Both the position numbers and the translations under genes were made by a program. 64,000 bases of DNA. It comes from an uncultured bacterium. GTDB lineage: Bacteria > Bacteroidota > Bacteroidia > Bacteroidales > Muribaculaceae. Below, piece by piece: positions 45,623 to 56,005 of the stretch. The notes under the pieces are model-generated. The model searched no databases and was not told where the DNA came from. It worked only from the letters and a program-made list of their open reading frames with translations. The first letter of the stretch is position 1, and every line of letters starts with the position of its first letter. The stretch spans positions 7,915-71,914 of the forward strand of contig CAJMMT010000012.1 in the NCBI GenBank assembly GCA_905214715.1, given 5' to 3'.

Positions 45623-46249
45623 GTGGCAGAACTTTTCTATAACATAGTAATATTGGGGTTCGGCATATTCGGTGTGCTGACAGGTTTCAGACGTGGCCTT
45701 ACCGGTCAGGTCTCCGACGTTCTCGGCTTTGCATTCGGAGCTGTCTGCGCCCATGCTTTCGTGGAAGATGTGGAATGGATGCTCAGAGACTGGCTCCCTT
45801 CCATAGCCTCTATGGTTGGTGCCCAGTTTGTCTATTCAATCGTGGCCGCGGCCTTGATCTATATAAGCGTATATTTTCTATTTTCATCCCTGACCAAGGT
45901 TCTCAAGGGGGCTATGGTGGTTTTCCACGTAGGTATGCTGGACTCTCTTCTGGGCGCTACGTTCGGATGTCTTAAATATCTTGTCGCTCTATCGTTGATA
46001 TTCAACGTTGTAGTATGTTTTAAGGCTGATTCCGTTCTGTTGAAATCCTCTACAGCTTCAGACGGTAACCTTATAGAGGGAGTCATGGCTGTCGCCCCGT
46101 GGATTCTCGGGTCGTTGAGCCTTGACGAATATGCGCACCTGATACAGCTGCATGAGGCCCGCAAGATATCGCAGGATAAAACTATAAATTCCACAAAGAC
46201 GTTTAACTTTGTAGTGCAATCCGCTTCGCCGATATGCAAGCTAAGCTAA
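45623..46249 (+). CDS. CvpA-family membrane protein
   Basis: 208 residues from a GTG start (MAELFYNIVILGFGIFGVLT). Four membrane helices in the first about 150 residues; the family string GFRRGLTGQVSDVLGFAFG follows helix one. CvpA proteins are inner-membrane proteins of debated role (colicin V production, envelope stress). The C-terminal about 40 residues are polar. sufC begins 29 bp downstream, so it probably heads the suf transcript. Confidence 0.78.
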   Translation: MAELFYNIVILGFGIFGVLTGFRRGLTGQVSDVLGFAFGAVCAHAFVEDVEWMLRDWLPSIASMVGAQFVYSIVAAALIYISVYFLFSSLTKVLKGAMVVFHVGMLDSLLGATFGCLKYLVALSLIFNVVVCFKADSVLLKSSTASDGNLIEGVMAVAPWILGSLSLDEYAHLIQLHEARKISQDKTINSTKTFNFVVQSASPICKLS

Positions 46250-46278
46250 ACTCTTTTGTTTTTAAGAAATTTAAAATC

Positions 46279-47064
46279 ATGTTGAAAGTACGCAATCTTC
46301 ACGCCAGTGTCGACGGCAAGGAGATATTGAAAGGTATAGACCTCGACATAAATCCCGGAGAGGTTCACGCTATAATGGGTCCGAATGGAGCCGGTAAATC
46401 CACATTGTCAATGGTCCTTGCCGGAAATCCGGCCTATCAGGTTACCGAAGGGACTGCTGAGTTCAGAGGAAAGGATCTGCTCGCGATGGAACCGGAGACC
46501 CGCAGTCACGAGGGGCTCTTCCTTGGATTTCAGTATCCTGTGGAGATACCGGGAGTGTCAATGGTCAATTTCATGCGCGCGGCAATCAATGCGAAACGTA
46601 AATTCCTCGGTGAGCAGCCAATGAGCGCTACCGAATTTCTCAAAATGATGCGCGAGAAAAGGGCCGTTGTTGAACTCTCCGACAAGCTTGCCTCGCGTTC
46701 TGTAAACGAGGGGTTCTCGGGAGGAGAGAAAAAACGTAATGAGATTTTCCAGATGGCCGTGCTCGAACCCAAACTCTCTATTCTTGACGAGACTGATTCC
46801 GGTCTTGATGTAGATGCCCTGAGGATTGTAGCCGACGGTGTGAACAAACTTAAGTCCGATCAAAACGCTACGCTGGTCATAACCCATTATCAGCGACTGC
46901 TCGACTATCTGCAGCCGGAGTTCATACATGTGCTTTATAAAGGACGCATAGTGAAATCCGGTGGACCGGAGCTTGCTCTTGAAATCGAGAAGCGTGGTTA
47001 TGACTGGATCAAGGAGGAGGTGGAATCCGCGAGTTTATCGCCGGAAGGAGGTGATGTGAAATGA
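46279..47064 (+). CDS. sufC: Fe-S cluster assembly ATPase SufC
   Basis: 261 residues starting MLKVRNLHASVDGK. I reject the frame-opening ATG at 46234 because it overlaps cvpA and adds a lead absent from homologues. ABC-type ATPase with Walker A GPNGAGKST, the signature FSGGEKKRNE and Walker B SILDETDSGLD. It drives the SufBCD scaffold that builds Fe-S clusters in the cytoplasm. It overlaps sufD by 4 bp. The partner sufB, normally beside it, is absent here. Confidence 0.95.
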   Translation: MLKVRNLHASVDGKEILKGIDLDINPGEVHAIMGPNGAGKSTLSMVLAGNPAYQVTEGTAEFRGKDLLAMEPETRSHEGLFLGFQYPVEIPGVSMVNFMRAAINAKRKFLGEQPMSATEFLKMMREKRAVVELSDKLASRSVNEGFSGGEKKRNEIFQMAVLEPKLSILDETDSGLDVDALRIVADGVNKLKSDQNATLVITHYQRLLDYLQPEFIHVLYKGRIVKSGGPELALEIEKRGYDWIKEEVESASLSPEGGDVK

Positions 47065-48413
47065 ATGCTATTCAGCAGTACATAGACCTCTGGCGCGAAC
47101 ATGGCGATTTGATCAAGTCTCATTCTCCGGCTGCGCTCAATGCTTTGCGCCATGCCGCAGCCGAGGCGGCAACTTCGATGACGTTGCCCGGCAAAGGTGT
47201 ATCGGATTATCCATATACTGACCTTGACGGTATGCTTGCTCCGGACTATGGCTTGAATCTGGCTCGCATTCCGATGGAGGTAGACCCCTCAGCTTCTTTC
47301 CGCTGTGAGGTGCCCAGACTTTCCACCTCTCTCTTTTTCCTGGTGAACGATTCTTTCAGGGCTTCACAAACTGCATGGAACGGTCTTCCCGAAGGTGTCG
47401 AGGTTTCATCGCTTGCCGCGATGGCCGAATCAGATCCTGATTTCATATCAGACTATTATGGTAAAGCTGCCGATATCGGTAATCCGATAGTGGCCCTGAA
47501 CACCATGTTCTGTCAGGATGGTTTCGTATTGCGTGTCAGAAAAGGGGTAAAAGTTTCAAAGCCTCTGCAGCTTGTGCAGATTCTCCATTCCCTTATGCCT
47601 TTTATGGCCGTTCGGCGCATACTTGTAATTATGGAGCCGGAGGCCGAGGCTACCTTGCTGGTGTGCGACCATACTCAGGTGCCGGAGGTCGATCTTATGG
47701 GGCTTCAGACCATCGAGATTTTCGCTGGACGGAATTCCCGATTTGATTTCTATGATCTGGAGGAAACCACCGATAATACACGCCGTCTTTCCTCCCTCTA
47801 TCTCAGACAGGAACAGGGTAGCCGCGTATTGATAGATGGAATAACCCTTTTCAACGGAACTACCCGTAACGAATATTTCTCAAAGTTTGAAGGGGACGAT
47901 GCTTCATTGAGGTTGCTCGGTATGGCTATCGAGGATGGAGACAGACAACAGGAGACATATTCCCGTATCGAGCATATGGCGAAGCGATGCCACACCGATG
48001 AACTGTTCAAGTTTGTGGTTGATGACCGCGCGCGAGGCTCTTTTGTGGGTCGGATAAAAGTATGCGAGGGTGCGTCAGGCACCGAGGCGTATCAGTCTAA
48101 CCGTAATCTGCTCGGCTCCGACACGGCACGTATGCACTCGAAGCCGGAACTTGAGATTTATAACGATGATGTAAAGTGCAGTCACGGCACCGCGATAGGC
48201 CAGCTGGATCCCATGCAGCTGTTCTATATGCGTACCCGTGGCCTTGATGAGGCTTCGGCCCGGCTGCTGCTAAAACAGGCTTTCATGTCTGACGTGATAG
48301 CCGGCGTTACGCTCGAACCTCTGGCCGACCGACTGCGCCATCTTGTTGAGATGAGGTTTGCCGGCACGTTGTCGTCGGCTTGCGGAGGATGCCGGAATTG
48401 CGCTTTAAGTTGA
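47061..48413 (+). CDS. sufD: Fe-S cluster assembly protein SufD
   Basis: 450 residues. The beta-helix core typical of SufB/SufD is visible in VDLMGLQTIEIFAGRNSRFDF and the C-terminal DDVKCSHGTAIGQLDP block with its conserved Cys and His. SufD pairs with SufB and two SufC. It ends in ACGGCRNCALS, a Cys-rich tail. Length and gene order (C-D-S) favour SufD over SufB, since SufB is longer and carries other cluster residues. sufS follows after 126 bp, a gap with a weak CAAGTAG/CTACTTG stem. Confidence 0.92.
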   Translation: MNAIQQYIDLWREHGDLIKSHSPAALNALRHAAAEAATSMTLPGKGVSDYPYTDLDGMLAPDYGLNLARIPMEVDPSASFRCEVPRLSTSLFFLVNDSFRASQTAWNGLPEGVEVSSLAAMAESDPDFISDYYGKAADIGNPIVALNTMFCQDGFVLRVRKGVKVSKPLQLVQILHSLMPFMAVRRILVIMEPEAEATLLVCDHTQVPEVDLMGLQTIEIFAGRNSRFDFYDLEETTDNTRRLSSLYLRQEQGSRVLIDGITLFNGTTRNEYFSKFEGDDASLRLLGMAIEDGDRQQETYSRIEHMAKRCHTDELFKFVVDDRARGSFVGRIKVCEGASGTEAYQSNRNLLGSDTARMHSKPELEIYNDDVKCSHGTAIGQLDPMQLFYMRTRGLDEASARLLLKQAFMSDVIAGVTLEPLADRLRHLVEMRFAGTLSSACGGCRNCALS

Positions 48414-48539
48414 ATCATACCGTAAATTATCAAGTAGCTCCTCTCATATCTGTTTTTATTATTGGCTGCTACTTGAACGGGCTCCGGACAGGCTTTGGGC
48501 AAGCTTCCGTTGCAAACAATCAATTGAGAATTTGGCAGT

Positions 48540-49754
48540 ATGTATGATGTTGATAAACTGAGAAAAGAATTTCCGATACTTGAAAAAAAAATCGGGAAAT
48601 ATCCTCTGATATATTTCGATAATTCCGCCACTTCGCAGACCCCGGAATCTGTTGTGAAGGAGATAGATTACGGATATGAAGCGGTTAAGGCAAATGTGCA
48701 TCGGGGTGTACATACGCTCTCGCAGCTTGCAACCGACAGGCAGGAACATGCCCGCCGTGTGGTGCGCGATTATATCCACGCTGCTTCCGAGCAGGAGATT
48801 ATCTTTACACGTGGCACTACCGAGGCTATAAATCTTGTAGCCTCATCTTATGGTCAGCTTATACCGGATGGCTCGGAGATCATACTTACTGTCATGGAGC
48901 ATCATGCCAACATAGTGCCCTGGCAGTTGCTGCAGACTCACCGTGATATCAAGATTCGCGTCGTGGATATCGATGATGACGGAGTACTTGATATAGAGCA
49001 GTATCGTTCACTGTTTAATGAAAAGACCGCGTTCGCATCTTTCTGTCAGGTCTCTAATGTGCTTGGCACTGTCAATCCGGTAAAGGAGATGATCGAGATC
49101 GCTCATGAGCATGGGGTACCGGTGCTTGTCGACGGTGCGCAGGCTGTGCCTCATATGCTTGTGGATGTGGCTGAGCTTGGATGTGATTTCTATGTCTTCT
49201 CTTCCCATAAGATGTATGGCCCTTCCGGGATAGGTATACTGTATGGACGTAAGGAATTGCTTGAGAAAATGCCTCCTTATCAGGGTGGAGGCGAAATGAT
49301 AAAGCATGTGTCATTTTCAGGTACGACTTTCGCCGACCTTCCATTCAAGTTCGAAGCCGGAACACCCGATTTTGTGGATGTGGCAGCATTCCCGGTCTGT
49401 TTGGATTTTATCGGCAGAGTCGGGATGCGGAATATCGCAGCCCATGAACATGACCTGTTGGAATATGCCACCGGGCTGATGGAAAAGGTTCCCGGGTTGC
49501 GCATTTACGGTCGTGCACCGCACAAGAGTGCGGTGATATCATTCCTGGTAGATAATATACATCCATACGACCTTGGTATGTTGCTCGACAAGATGGGTGT
49601 GGCCGTGCGCACGGGGCATCATTGCGCCCAGCCATTGATGGAGCGTTTCGGCATACCGGGCACAGTCCGGGTTTCATTTGGCGCCTACAATACCCGCGAA
49701 GAGGTAGATGCATTCATGGAAGCCCTGCGCCGCGTCCTTGAAATCCTGCGATAA
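48540..49754 (+). CDS. sufS: Cysteine desulfurase SufS
   Basis: 404 residues, PLP-dependent, class V aminotransferase fold. It takes sulfur from L-cysteine and passes it on as persulfide for Fe-S assembly. The PLP Lys lies in VFSSHKMYGPSGIG, the active Cys in RTGHHCAQPLM, and the start MYDVDKLRKEFPIL is typical. No sufE is found nearby, so the acceptor must be elsewhere or SufU-like. A strong terminator follows. Confidence 0.95.
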   Translation: MYDVDKLRKEFPILEKKIGKYPLIYFDNSATSQTPESVVKEIDYGYEAVKANVHRGVHTLSQLATDRQEHARRVVRDYIHAASEQEIIFTRGTTEAINLVASSYGQLIPDGSEIILTVMEHHANIVPWQLLQTHRDIKIRVVDIDDDGVLDIEQYRSLFNEKTAFASFCQVSNVLGTVNPVKEMIEIAHEHGVPVLVDGAQAVPHMLVDVAELGCDFYVFSSHKMYGPSGIGILYGRKELLEKMPPYQGGGEMIKHVSFSGTTFADLPFKFEAGTPDFVDVAAFPVCLDFIGRVGMRNIAAHEHDLLEYATGLMEKVPGLRIYGRAPHKSAVISFLVDNIHPYDLGMLLDKMGVAVRTGHHCAQPLMERFGIPGTVRVSFGAYNTREEVDAFMEALRRVLEILR

Positions 49755-49776
49755 GCGGATGATGACAATTTATGAC

Positions 49777-49813
49777 AAACACCCCGGCAATCAGCCTGAT
49801 TGCCGGGGTGTTT
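49777..49813. terminator. Bidirectional terminator between sufS and secreted-protein gene
   Basis: AAACACCCCGGCAATCA, loop GCC, then its exact complement ending in TTT. It follows both convergent genes at 23 and 24 bp and has A and T tracts on both sides. Confidence 0.88.
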
Positions 49814-49837
49814 GAATATGTATTCCGGAGTGGGTCC

Positions 49838-52800
49838 TTATCGAACTATGACTTTGCTGACAGCGGTGCCGACCTTTATCAGGTATATGCCCGGCGACAC
49901 CTGTATGGTGATGCTACCTTCTCCGGTCTTGGAGACTACCAACATAGCTGCCGAATCATATACCTCGACTTTCTTGCCGTCGGCTCCATGTATCTCGATA
50001 AATCCTTTGCCGGTTTTTATATCCGGAGTGCCGGATTCCATACTCTCTACTCCGCTGCCGAGATTGAGTGTCAGCGAGACAGCTCTCGATTCACCCTCAT
50101 CATAAAGTGCGGATACCGCATAAACCACATCCTCGCTGCAAATCATGGAGTCGCTGTAGCTATTGACTTTAAGCGGAGTCTCTGTCATAAGTTCCCCATC
50201 TCTATAAACATTGTATCCTTTCAGATTCAGAGCTACCTTACCGGCGGGAATATACTTCACATCGTCAATGTGTAGCATGAATCCATAGGTCTTGTCATAT
50301 CTTATGGCGAAGTGTCTTGCCCCGTCAGGCAGGTCGAACTCGTAGCGCGTCCATGCCCCCGGTACGGCTTCTACTTTACCGGCTTCGACAAACTTATCCG
50401 GGTCGGTAGTGTCTTCAGTGGAATAAAGCAACTGGAAACTTTCCCGTGTCTCCGACTCGTTTATAGATCTTGCCATTAGCGATATGCGCTGTGCGCTACC
50501 ACAAAGTTCGGGAGAGATTGCCCAGTCATCATTGGCTACATAGTTGAAATCACCTAAAGGCAAACAGAATAATGAAGATAGGTACTTATTGCCTGAAGCC
50601 GCTTTGAAAGAATTGTCGAGACCATCTAAAGAACTGTCGAGCACAAACCAGGATAACTCGGAATTGTAGTCGATTCCCGGCAACTGCACGTTCTGTATAG
50701 CTCCGACTCCGCTTCGGTCGCGATCGATGAATGTCCATCCATGTTCGCCGTTTTTGCTCCAGCTTGTCCAGCCCTCGAAATCTTCTGTTACGGGTTCTGG
50801 AGCACCGTTACCTGCGTCGGCCTCGTCCCAGCTGAGGCTTACTCCGTCAAGTGAAGCATTGCCACGAACGTTCTCCGGAAGAGGAAGCGGGAGGAAGTTG
50901 ATCCGGACAACAGCATCGGCCGAGGTGTTGTTGTCGATGTTCTCATCCTCGGCATAGTCTATACGGACTTTGTAGATATTGTTTTCAGGCATGGCCACGT
51001 TTAGTTCGGTGTCAAACCCGAAGATGGCAGTCTTGCCCGGTTCAATGCGCCTGCCATTGAGTGAGGCTATCGCTTTGCCGTTACATTCGAGAGTTACAGT
51101 GTAATTCTCCGTTCCTAACAAGCCCACGTTCTCTACGCCGGTCTCGATGCGGAACTTCTCGGCAGGAGCTACCGACTGCGGTACGGTAATCAGACCGGCA
51201 GCAAGGTCGTTGCGGAAGGCATCGCTTACAGTGATGTTGTCTACAAGAGTAAACTGGCGGTTGCGTGTAACTCCACGTAACGAGAATTGGATATCTTTAT
51301 CCTTGTAGGCGGAAAGAGGAATCAGGACCGGATACCAGCCGTCGGCCTCTCCAAGTTCTGACATTACCACGTTTCTGACTTCCTCAAAGCCGCTTCCGTC
51401 GCTTATGGAGATGTGAAGCTCATTGAGGTCTGGCGCAGCTCCCACTATATTGTAAGTGTAGAGCATCAGCATTGGATTGGAAGCACCTTTTAGCGATATC
51501 TTTCCACTGAAAAGGGATGCCGATGCACCATCTGACTGACCGAACATTCCTGCCATTCCCATGTCTCCGTCCTGCGCCGGAATTCCGGAATCATCTTTAT
51601 AGAGACTCCACATGGCGTCTTCATCTTCAGGACGCATCAGAGACTTCGCATTTCCGCCGGAGTATGATTCCTTATAGGGAAGTGTATAGCTTTTGCCCAC
51701 AGGTATGAACGGAGTAATAGCCATAAACGAGACATCGTAGTCCGTTACCGCCTTTATGGCATAGTATACAAACTTCTGGACTTTGTCGGCTCCGGGTACG
51801 GTATATATGAACTCCGAGCCTGAGAAACCTTCGGCCACGTTATATGGCTCGCCGCCGTTTGACTCATCGGCTGTGATTATGTCGTATCTTACGAGGTCCG
51901 GATTCAGGGGCGATCCATCCTCAGCCCGGTCTACAGGTTTCCATGAAATCTTTACTGTGCCGGGTGTCTCTGTCTCCTCGAGTTTTACCCATTCAGGGCG
52001 CGCAGGACAGTTGACTCCTACGAAGACTCTTGTCTCGGTCTGCTGTCCGGGTCCGAACTCATTGTAAGGTACAGCCTCGTAGATATAATAACCCGAAGCC
52101 GGCACATTATCGGTGTAGGTTACAGTCGAGCCGGGTGCCGGAGAAGAAATAAGCTTGACAAGCGAACCGTCTCTGCGAATCTCGATGCGGTCAATTTGGC
52201 TGAGAGCCTCGCCGGCAGCATTTAGAGAGGGCGCGGTGAAACTGATTTGGGCGCTGAGTGCGCCGTCATAGTCTCCTGTTACACGGAAATCATCAATTTT
52301 CGCCGGTACTCCGGTTCCGACAGGAGCCTCGATCGACATGGCGTCTACATATAGATACCATGACTCTTGTGCGGGAGTAACACAATGGACACCGATATAA
52401 TATTTGCCATCGGTTTCCGGAGTGATATATCCGACATATTCGCGGCTTTCTCGGGTTTTGATCTGTGTTACGGGGAGAAGGGTGTTGGACAATCCGGCAG
52501 GAGTCGCCTCCGAACCCCACTTTATCTCAGCCATCTCGGGATTACCATTGTATGTGCGTAGTGTGGCGATGTACTTATAGGTAAGACCACCTTTCAGAGA
52601 CACAGCCGGGGTGATGAGCCAGTCGTCGGTGTCGGAGGCACGGTTGAAGGTCGTTTTGAAAGCATTCTGCGACTTGTCCCATGCGAAGGTTATGTCATCT
52701 TTGTTCCCGTCGACGACGGTGTAGGGTTCACCCGCGCTTTCATCATTGAAAACGGTATTGAAAGGTGGCGTCAGCGACCCTGTCCAGAATCTGTCGCTTA

Positions 52801-54160
52801 TGTACTCGTCGGAAGTTATGTCGTCATAGAAAGCACTGACCGAATAACTATAGGCTGTCAGATCACCTTCAGAGGGTAGGTTGTCTGTTATGCTCAGGTC
52901 TGCGGTACCGGAGGCGAGTAGTTTATCGTCGGGAATGCGGATTACTTTGTAGCGAAGGTTGGCTTTGTCAATGAAGCCACCGTTGAGCGAAGATTCCACT
53001 TTCTTCCACGTTAGCGTTACAGCATTTCCTGACCTCGTCGCGTTTACCACCGGCGCCGTCGGTTTGTCTTTGCCTATAAACAGTGTCTCTTCTATAGCCG
53101 GACTCTTGCCGGAGTTATTCGAGAGGGTCACTTTGAAAGACCTGAGGGCAGGCATGGAGAATGACACAGGAACGTTGACTTCGGTATTCCATGAACAGGA
53201 GCCATGGGCTACGATCTCATTGTCAGATTCAATAAGATATTCAAGAGGTCCGTTGCCCGGGGCACCGCCGAAAGTATTGGAGGGTGTGGTGAAAGATATT
53301 TCTCCCGAGAGAGCTCCGTTCGGGAAAGAGAATTTCAGGTCGGTTGGCGCGTCGGGGGCGTTATCATCGGCTTCCGGCATTCTTATGAACATACCCACCA
53401 CCTCCTGGTTCTTAGGAAAGTGGTATATCAGCTCGGCTTTGGCTGATGTGGTATCAATCTCATAGAGCGAGCCATCGGTTCCGATCGTTACTGCATAGAA
53501 GAGGCGCCCTGAGCGCGGATCGATGCATGCTGATGAAGGATTGGTCGCAGCAAGGCCGGTTGAACCCACCTTAGTCATTTTGCCATCTGTCTTGGAGACG
53601 GTGTAAAGGTCTCCAAGGTCATCTATGGCATATATGGTTCCTGTTCGGGATACAGCCACAGCACTCCACATTCTCTGCAAATCGCAGATACGGTTGCGGG
53701 TAAGAGTCTGGTAGTCAACCGTGCCGAATACATATCCGTTGTTGGAGTCATTGCGGAAACAGCCATATACTTTGCCGTCGGTGGAGTCATAGGCTACGCC
53801 GGTGGAGATCACCGGTACATCGGCATAATAGAAGTTGCGCTCGGCCCAGGTATCGGCATCATATTCGCATACATATACGAAAGGAGTACCGGAAAAGTCA
53901 ATGAAATAGCATGACCAATAGGAGTTGCCTACCAGTACGCCTCCTGCCGATGAGTCGATATGCTTGTCGCCGAGACGCACGAAGTCCATGTCTTCCGAAG
54001 TTGGTATGCGGTACATACCAACCTCGTTTTCCTGCTGAGTCCATCCGTCGGCATATATCACGCTGCCGTAGATCTCCGGCATATTTGTCGCAGCTGCGCT
54101 GATTGCAGGTGCGGCCGCCACCAGAAAGGCTGCGGTAACAGATGTTTTTAATACGTTCAT
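49838..54160 (-). CDS. Large T9SS-secreted protein with propeller, Fn3 and adhesin domains
   Basis: 1440 residues, signal peptide 1-23. The first about 270 residues look like a beta-propeller (repeats such as GTIYAIDDLGDLYTVSKTDG). Several fibronectin type III domains (APVVNATRSGNAVTLTWKKV; ENVRGNASLDGVSLSWDEAD) alternate with jelly-roll cleaved-adhesin modules (DDWLITPAVSLKGG; NDDWAISPELCG), and the end (about 1370-1440) is a type A sorting domain, PGIYLIKVGTAVSKVIVR. Likely a cell-surface adhesin or matrix protein displayed by T9SS. It starts 8 bp after the neighbouring cargo gene and shares its transcript. Confidence 0.82.
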   Translation of the reverse strand: MNVLKTSVTAAFLVAAAPAISAAATNMPEIYGSVIYADGWTQQENEVGMYRIPTSEDMDFVRLGDKHIDSSAGGVLVGNSYWSCYFIDFSGTPFVYVCEYDADTWAERNFYYADVPVISTGVAYDSTDGKVYGCFRNDSNNGYVFGTVDYQTLTRNRICDLQRMWSAVAVSRTGTIYAIDDLGDLYTVSKTDGKMTKVGSTGLAATNPSSACIDPRSGRLFYAVTIGTDGSLYEIDTTSAKAELIYHFPKNQEVVGMFIRMPEADDNAPDAPTDLKFSFPNGALSGEISFTTPSNTFGGAPGNGPLEYLIESDNEIVAHGSCSWNTEVNVPVSFSMPALRSFKVTLSNNSGKSPAIEETLFIGKDKPTAPVVNATRSGNAVTLTWKKVESSLNGGFIDKANLRYKVIRIPDDKLLASGTADLSITDNLPSEGDLTAYSYSVSAFYDDITSDEYISDRFWTGSLTPPFNTVFNDESAGEPYTVVDGNKDDITFAWDKSQNAFKTTFNRASDTDDWLITPAVSLKGGLTYKYIATLRTYNGNPEMAEIKWGSEATPAGLSNTLLPVTQIKTRESREYVGYITPETDGKYYIGVHCVTPAQESWYLYVDAMSIEAPVGTGVPAKIDDFRVTGDYDGALSAQISFTAPSLNAAGEALSQIDRIEIRRDGSLVKLISSPAPGSTVTYTDNVPASGYYIYEAVPYNEFGPGQQTETRVFVGVNCPARPEWVKLEETETPGTVKISWKPVDRAEDGSPLNPDLVRYDIITADESNGGEPYNVAEGFSGSEFIYTVPGADKVQKFVYYAIKAVTDYDVSFMAITPFIPVGKSYTLPYKESYSGGNAKSLMRPEDEDAMWSLYKDDSGIPAQDGDMGMAGMFGQSDGASASLFSGKISLKGASNPMLMLYTYNIVGAAPDLNELHISISDGSGFEEVRNVVMSELGEADGWYPVLIPLSAYKDKDIQFSLRGVTRNRQFTLVDNITVSDAFRNDLAAGLITVPQSVAPAEKFRIETGVENVGLLGTENYTVTLECNGKAIASLNGRRIEPGKTAIFGFDTELNVAMPENNIYKVRIDYAEDENIDNNTSADAVVRINFLPLPLPENVRGNASLDGVSLSWDEADAGNGAPEPVTEDFEGWTSWSKNGEHGWTFIDRDRSGVGAIQNVQLPGIDYNSELSWFVLDSSLDGLDNSFKAASGNKYLSSLFCLPLGDFNYVANDDWAISPELCGSAQRISLMARSINESETRESFQLLYSTEDTTDPDKFVEAGKVEAVPGAWTRYEFDLPDGARHFAIRYDKTYGFMLHIDDVKYIPAGKVALNLKGYNVYRDGELMTETPLKVNSYSDSMICSEDVVYAVSALYDEGESRAVSLTLNLGSGVESMESGTPDIKTGKGFIEIHGADGKKVEVYDSAAMLVVSKTGEGSITIQVSPGIYLIKVGTAVSKVIVR

Positions 54161-54168
54161 CAGAATGG

Positions 54169-55818
54169 TTATTTTGCTATTATCTTGATTCTTTCATTTC
54201 CGAGACATACTATGTATGCACCCCCGGGAAGAGTAGTCTCGATCATGTGTGCAGATGAACTTAGCATTACGGTGCCGTCAAGTGCGACCACGGCAACCGG
54301 AACTCCTGCAGGATTGGATATTGAAAGGGTATTCCCGGTCAGGATAATTGCAGAGGCTTCGGTAACATCCTTGACACCTACATTAAGAGAATCGATAATG
54401 AGTGTTCCTGTCAGTTCGGGAGAGCGTTGATTGTCAAGAGTGAGGTTACCCTGAGGGAAGCTGAACTTATATATTCCATCGGCCAGTTCCTGATCGAAAG
54501 TTACGGTCATGGTCGGACGTTCACCGTCATTTGATACGGAAATGGCAGAGGATTTCGCTGTAACTCCCAGCTCATCGCATACCAGTGTGGCATCATCGTC
54601 ATTACAGTAATATGCTTTGGAAATTTTTTCAGCGTTTGTGAAAGTTACGGTAATTTCTTTGAGCGATTCTACCGGAGTATTTTCTTCAGGGTCGAATTTG
54701 TATTTGAATTCTAAATCATATACAACAGAGTAGTTTATTGCCGGGGATGGGAAGCCCTCTACGGTAAATGCGCCCTTAGGTGCCAGAACCTGTATTATGG
54801 AGCGCATGGTTATCATGGCCTTCGGAATACGTATTGAAACCGAATTTCCGGCTACATCGATTTGATAACCGTCGTTCGAGAAATCGCCAGTCGCTTTGGC
54901 CATTGGTCGGCCGTTGAGTAAGATTGTAAATTCAGCGCCTTCGGTAGCCGGCTCAAGAGATATTGTTGAAGCCGAACTGCCGAAGTCGAAAGATATGCTT
55001 ATGTTGCCAAGAGAAGGAATAACTTTCTCGGCTCCGTTTGCCGGAGTGCAGGTATAAGTGAATTCCATATTCTCTACAACTTTGTATGTGGCGGAGATCG
55101 CGGGGCTTTCTATCAGGGCTTGCCCTTCCTCGGGGTTGTTATTGAGTATTCCCGCCGGTATGGAAAGGTGATACTCACCCGGGGTGGAGATAGTTTCGCC
55201 AGTCGTGGCCTCGGGGTCGGAGTTGAAGAGCAGATTCCAGTTGCCGTATTCACCGTTCAGTTCCACGCAGTGATATATGGTGGAGCCGCAAGAGAGGGTT
55301 ATTCCTTTCCATTTTTCAGGGTCTGCCACTACTATGTCGTTGTAAGTGACCTTAGGAAATTTCAAAACTATGTTGGTTATACGGGCGAGATCCTTTTTAC
55401 CGTCGGGCGACAGTGTGTAGCTTGAGAGGTAAGTCTGTTCCGCCGCGTTAGGGTCTACGGTGTATTCTGCCGTCAGGAGTGGGTTCGTGGGGTCGGTATC
55501 GAACCATGGTTCTATTGCACCTGCTTCCACGGTAAGGGTATAATTACCGGGCGTTGTAATCTCATTAAACTTCAAAGTGCCTTCTTGCATGAAATTCTGA
55601 CCATAGCTCAGATCAAAACCGGTACATGGGAATATTTCCTGCGTTTCGTTGTTGGTGATGTATACCTTCTGTGTCTCCACACCATTGGCCATGTAGCCGA
55701 AATTTATGTCAATTTTAGAGATTGACTTAAGTGAGCTCCCGGAAGCGGGGTCAAAAGAATAGGCGCTTGCCAGCATGGGTATGAGCAACGCAAAGAGTAG
55801 GCTGTAGAGTTTACGCAT
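54169..55818 (-). CDS. T9SS-secreted Ig-repeat protein
   Basis: 549 residues from ATG 55818 (MRKLYSLLFALLIPML, a good signal peptide). A frame-opening ATG at 55854 would leave almost no leader after the promoter, so I prefer 55818. Four similar modules of about 120 residues (SFDPASGSSLKSISKIDINF; YTLSPDGKKDLARITNIVL; YTCTPANGAEKVIPSLGNI; YKFDPEENTPVESLKEITV) suggest tandem beta-sandwich repeats. The C-terminus ends GGAYIVCLGNERIKIIAK, a sorting domain. Function unknown; surface display with the 1440-residue partner is likely. Confidence 0.78.
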   Translation of the reverse strand: MRKLYSLLFALLIPMLASAYSFDPASGSSLKSISKIDINFGYMANGVETQKVYITNNETQEIFPCTGFDLSYGQNFMQEGTLKFNEITTPGNYTLTVEAGAIEPWFDTDPTNPLLTAEYTVDPNAAEQTYLSSYTLSPDGKKDLARITNIVLKFPKVTYNDIVVADPEKWKGITLSCGSTIYHCVELNGEYGNWNLLFNSDPEATTGETISTPGEYHLSIPAGILNNNPEEGQALIESPAISATYKVVENMEFTYTCTPANGAEKVIPSLGNISISFDFGSSASTISLEPATEGAEFTILLNGRPMAKATGDFSNDGYQIDVAGNSVSIRIPKAMITMRSIIQVLAPKGAFTVEGFPSPAINYSVVYDLEFKYKFDPEENTPVESLKEITVTFTNAEKISKAYYCNDDDATLVCDELGVTAKSSAISVSNDGERPTMTVTFDQELADGIYKFSFPQGNLTLDNQRSPELTGTLIIDSLNVGVKDVTEASAIILTGNTLSISNPAGVPVAVVALDGTVMLSSSAHMIETTLPGGAYIVCLGNERIKIIAK

Positions 55819-55865
55819 ATTTATTAATTTAAGGTTGTTATACTTTCTTAACAAAGGAATTTATG

Positions 55866-55895
55866 CAAATATAATAAATATACTTATACACGCAA
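55866..55895 (-). promoter_or_regulatory. Promoter of the two-gene cargo operon (TTG-N19-TATATTTG)
   Basis: TTG (complement of 55893-55895), 19 bp, then TATATTTG (complement of 55866-55873). Leader to ATG 55818 about 40 nt. Confidence 0.75.
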
Positions 55896-56005
55896 CCCTC
55901 TATCTGCTATTTTATCGTAGTTTGAATGTTTATGAAAACATTATAAGCACGTAAGGATAAGTCAGAGGGGCTCCTTGGTTGGATGGACACTACCTCTGAG
56001 GTACT

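Noticed and set aside
46234..46278. Longer form of sufC
   Set aside because: It overlaps cvpA and adds residues absent from SufC; ATG 46279 matches the family start.
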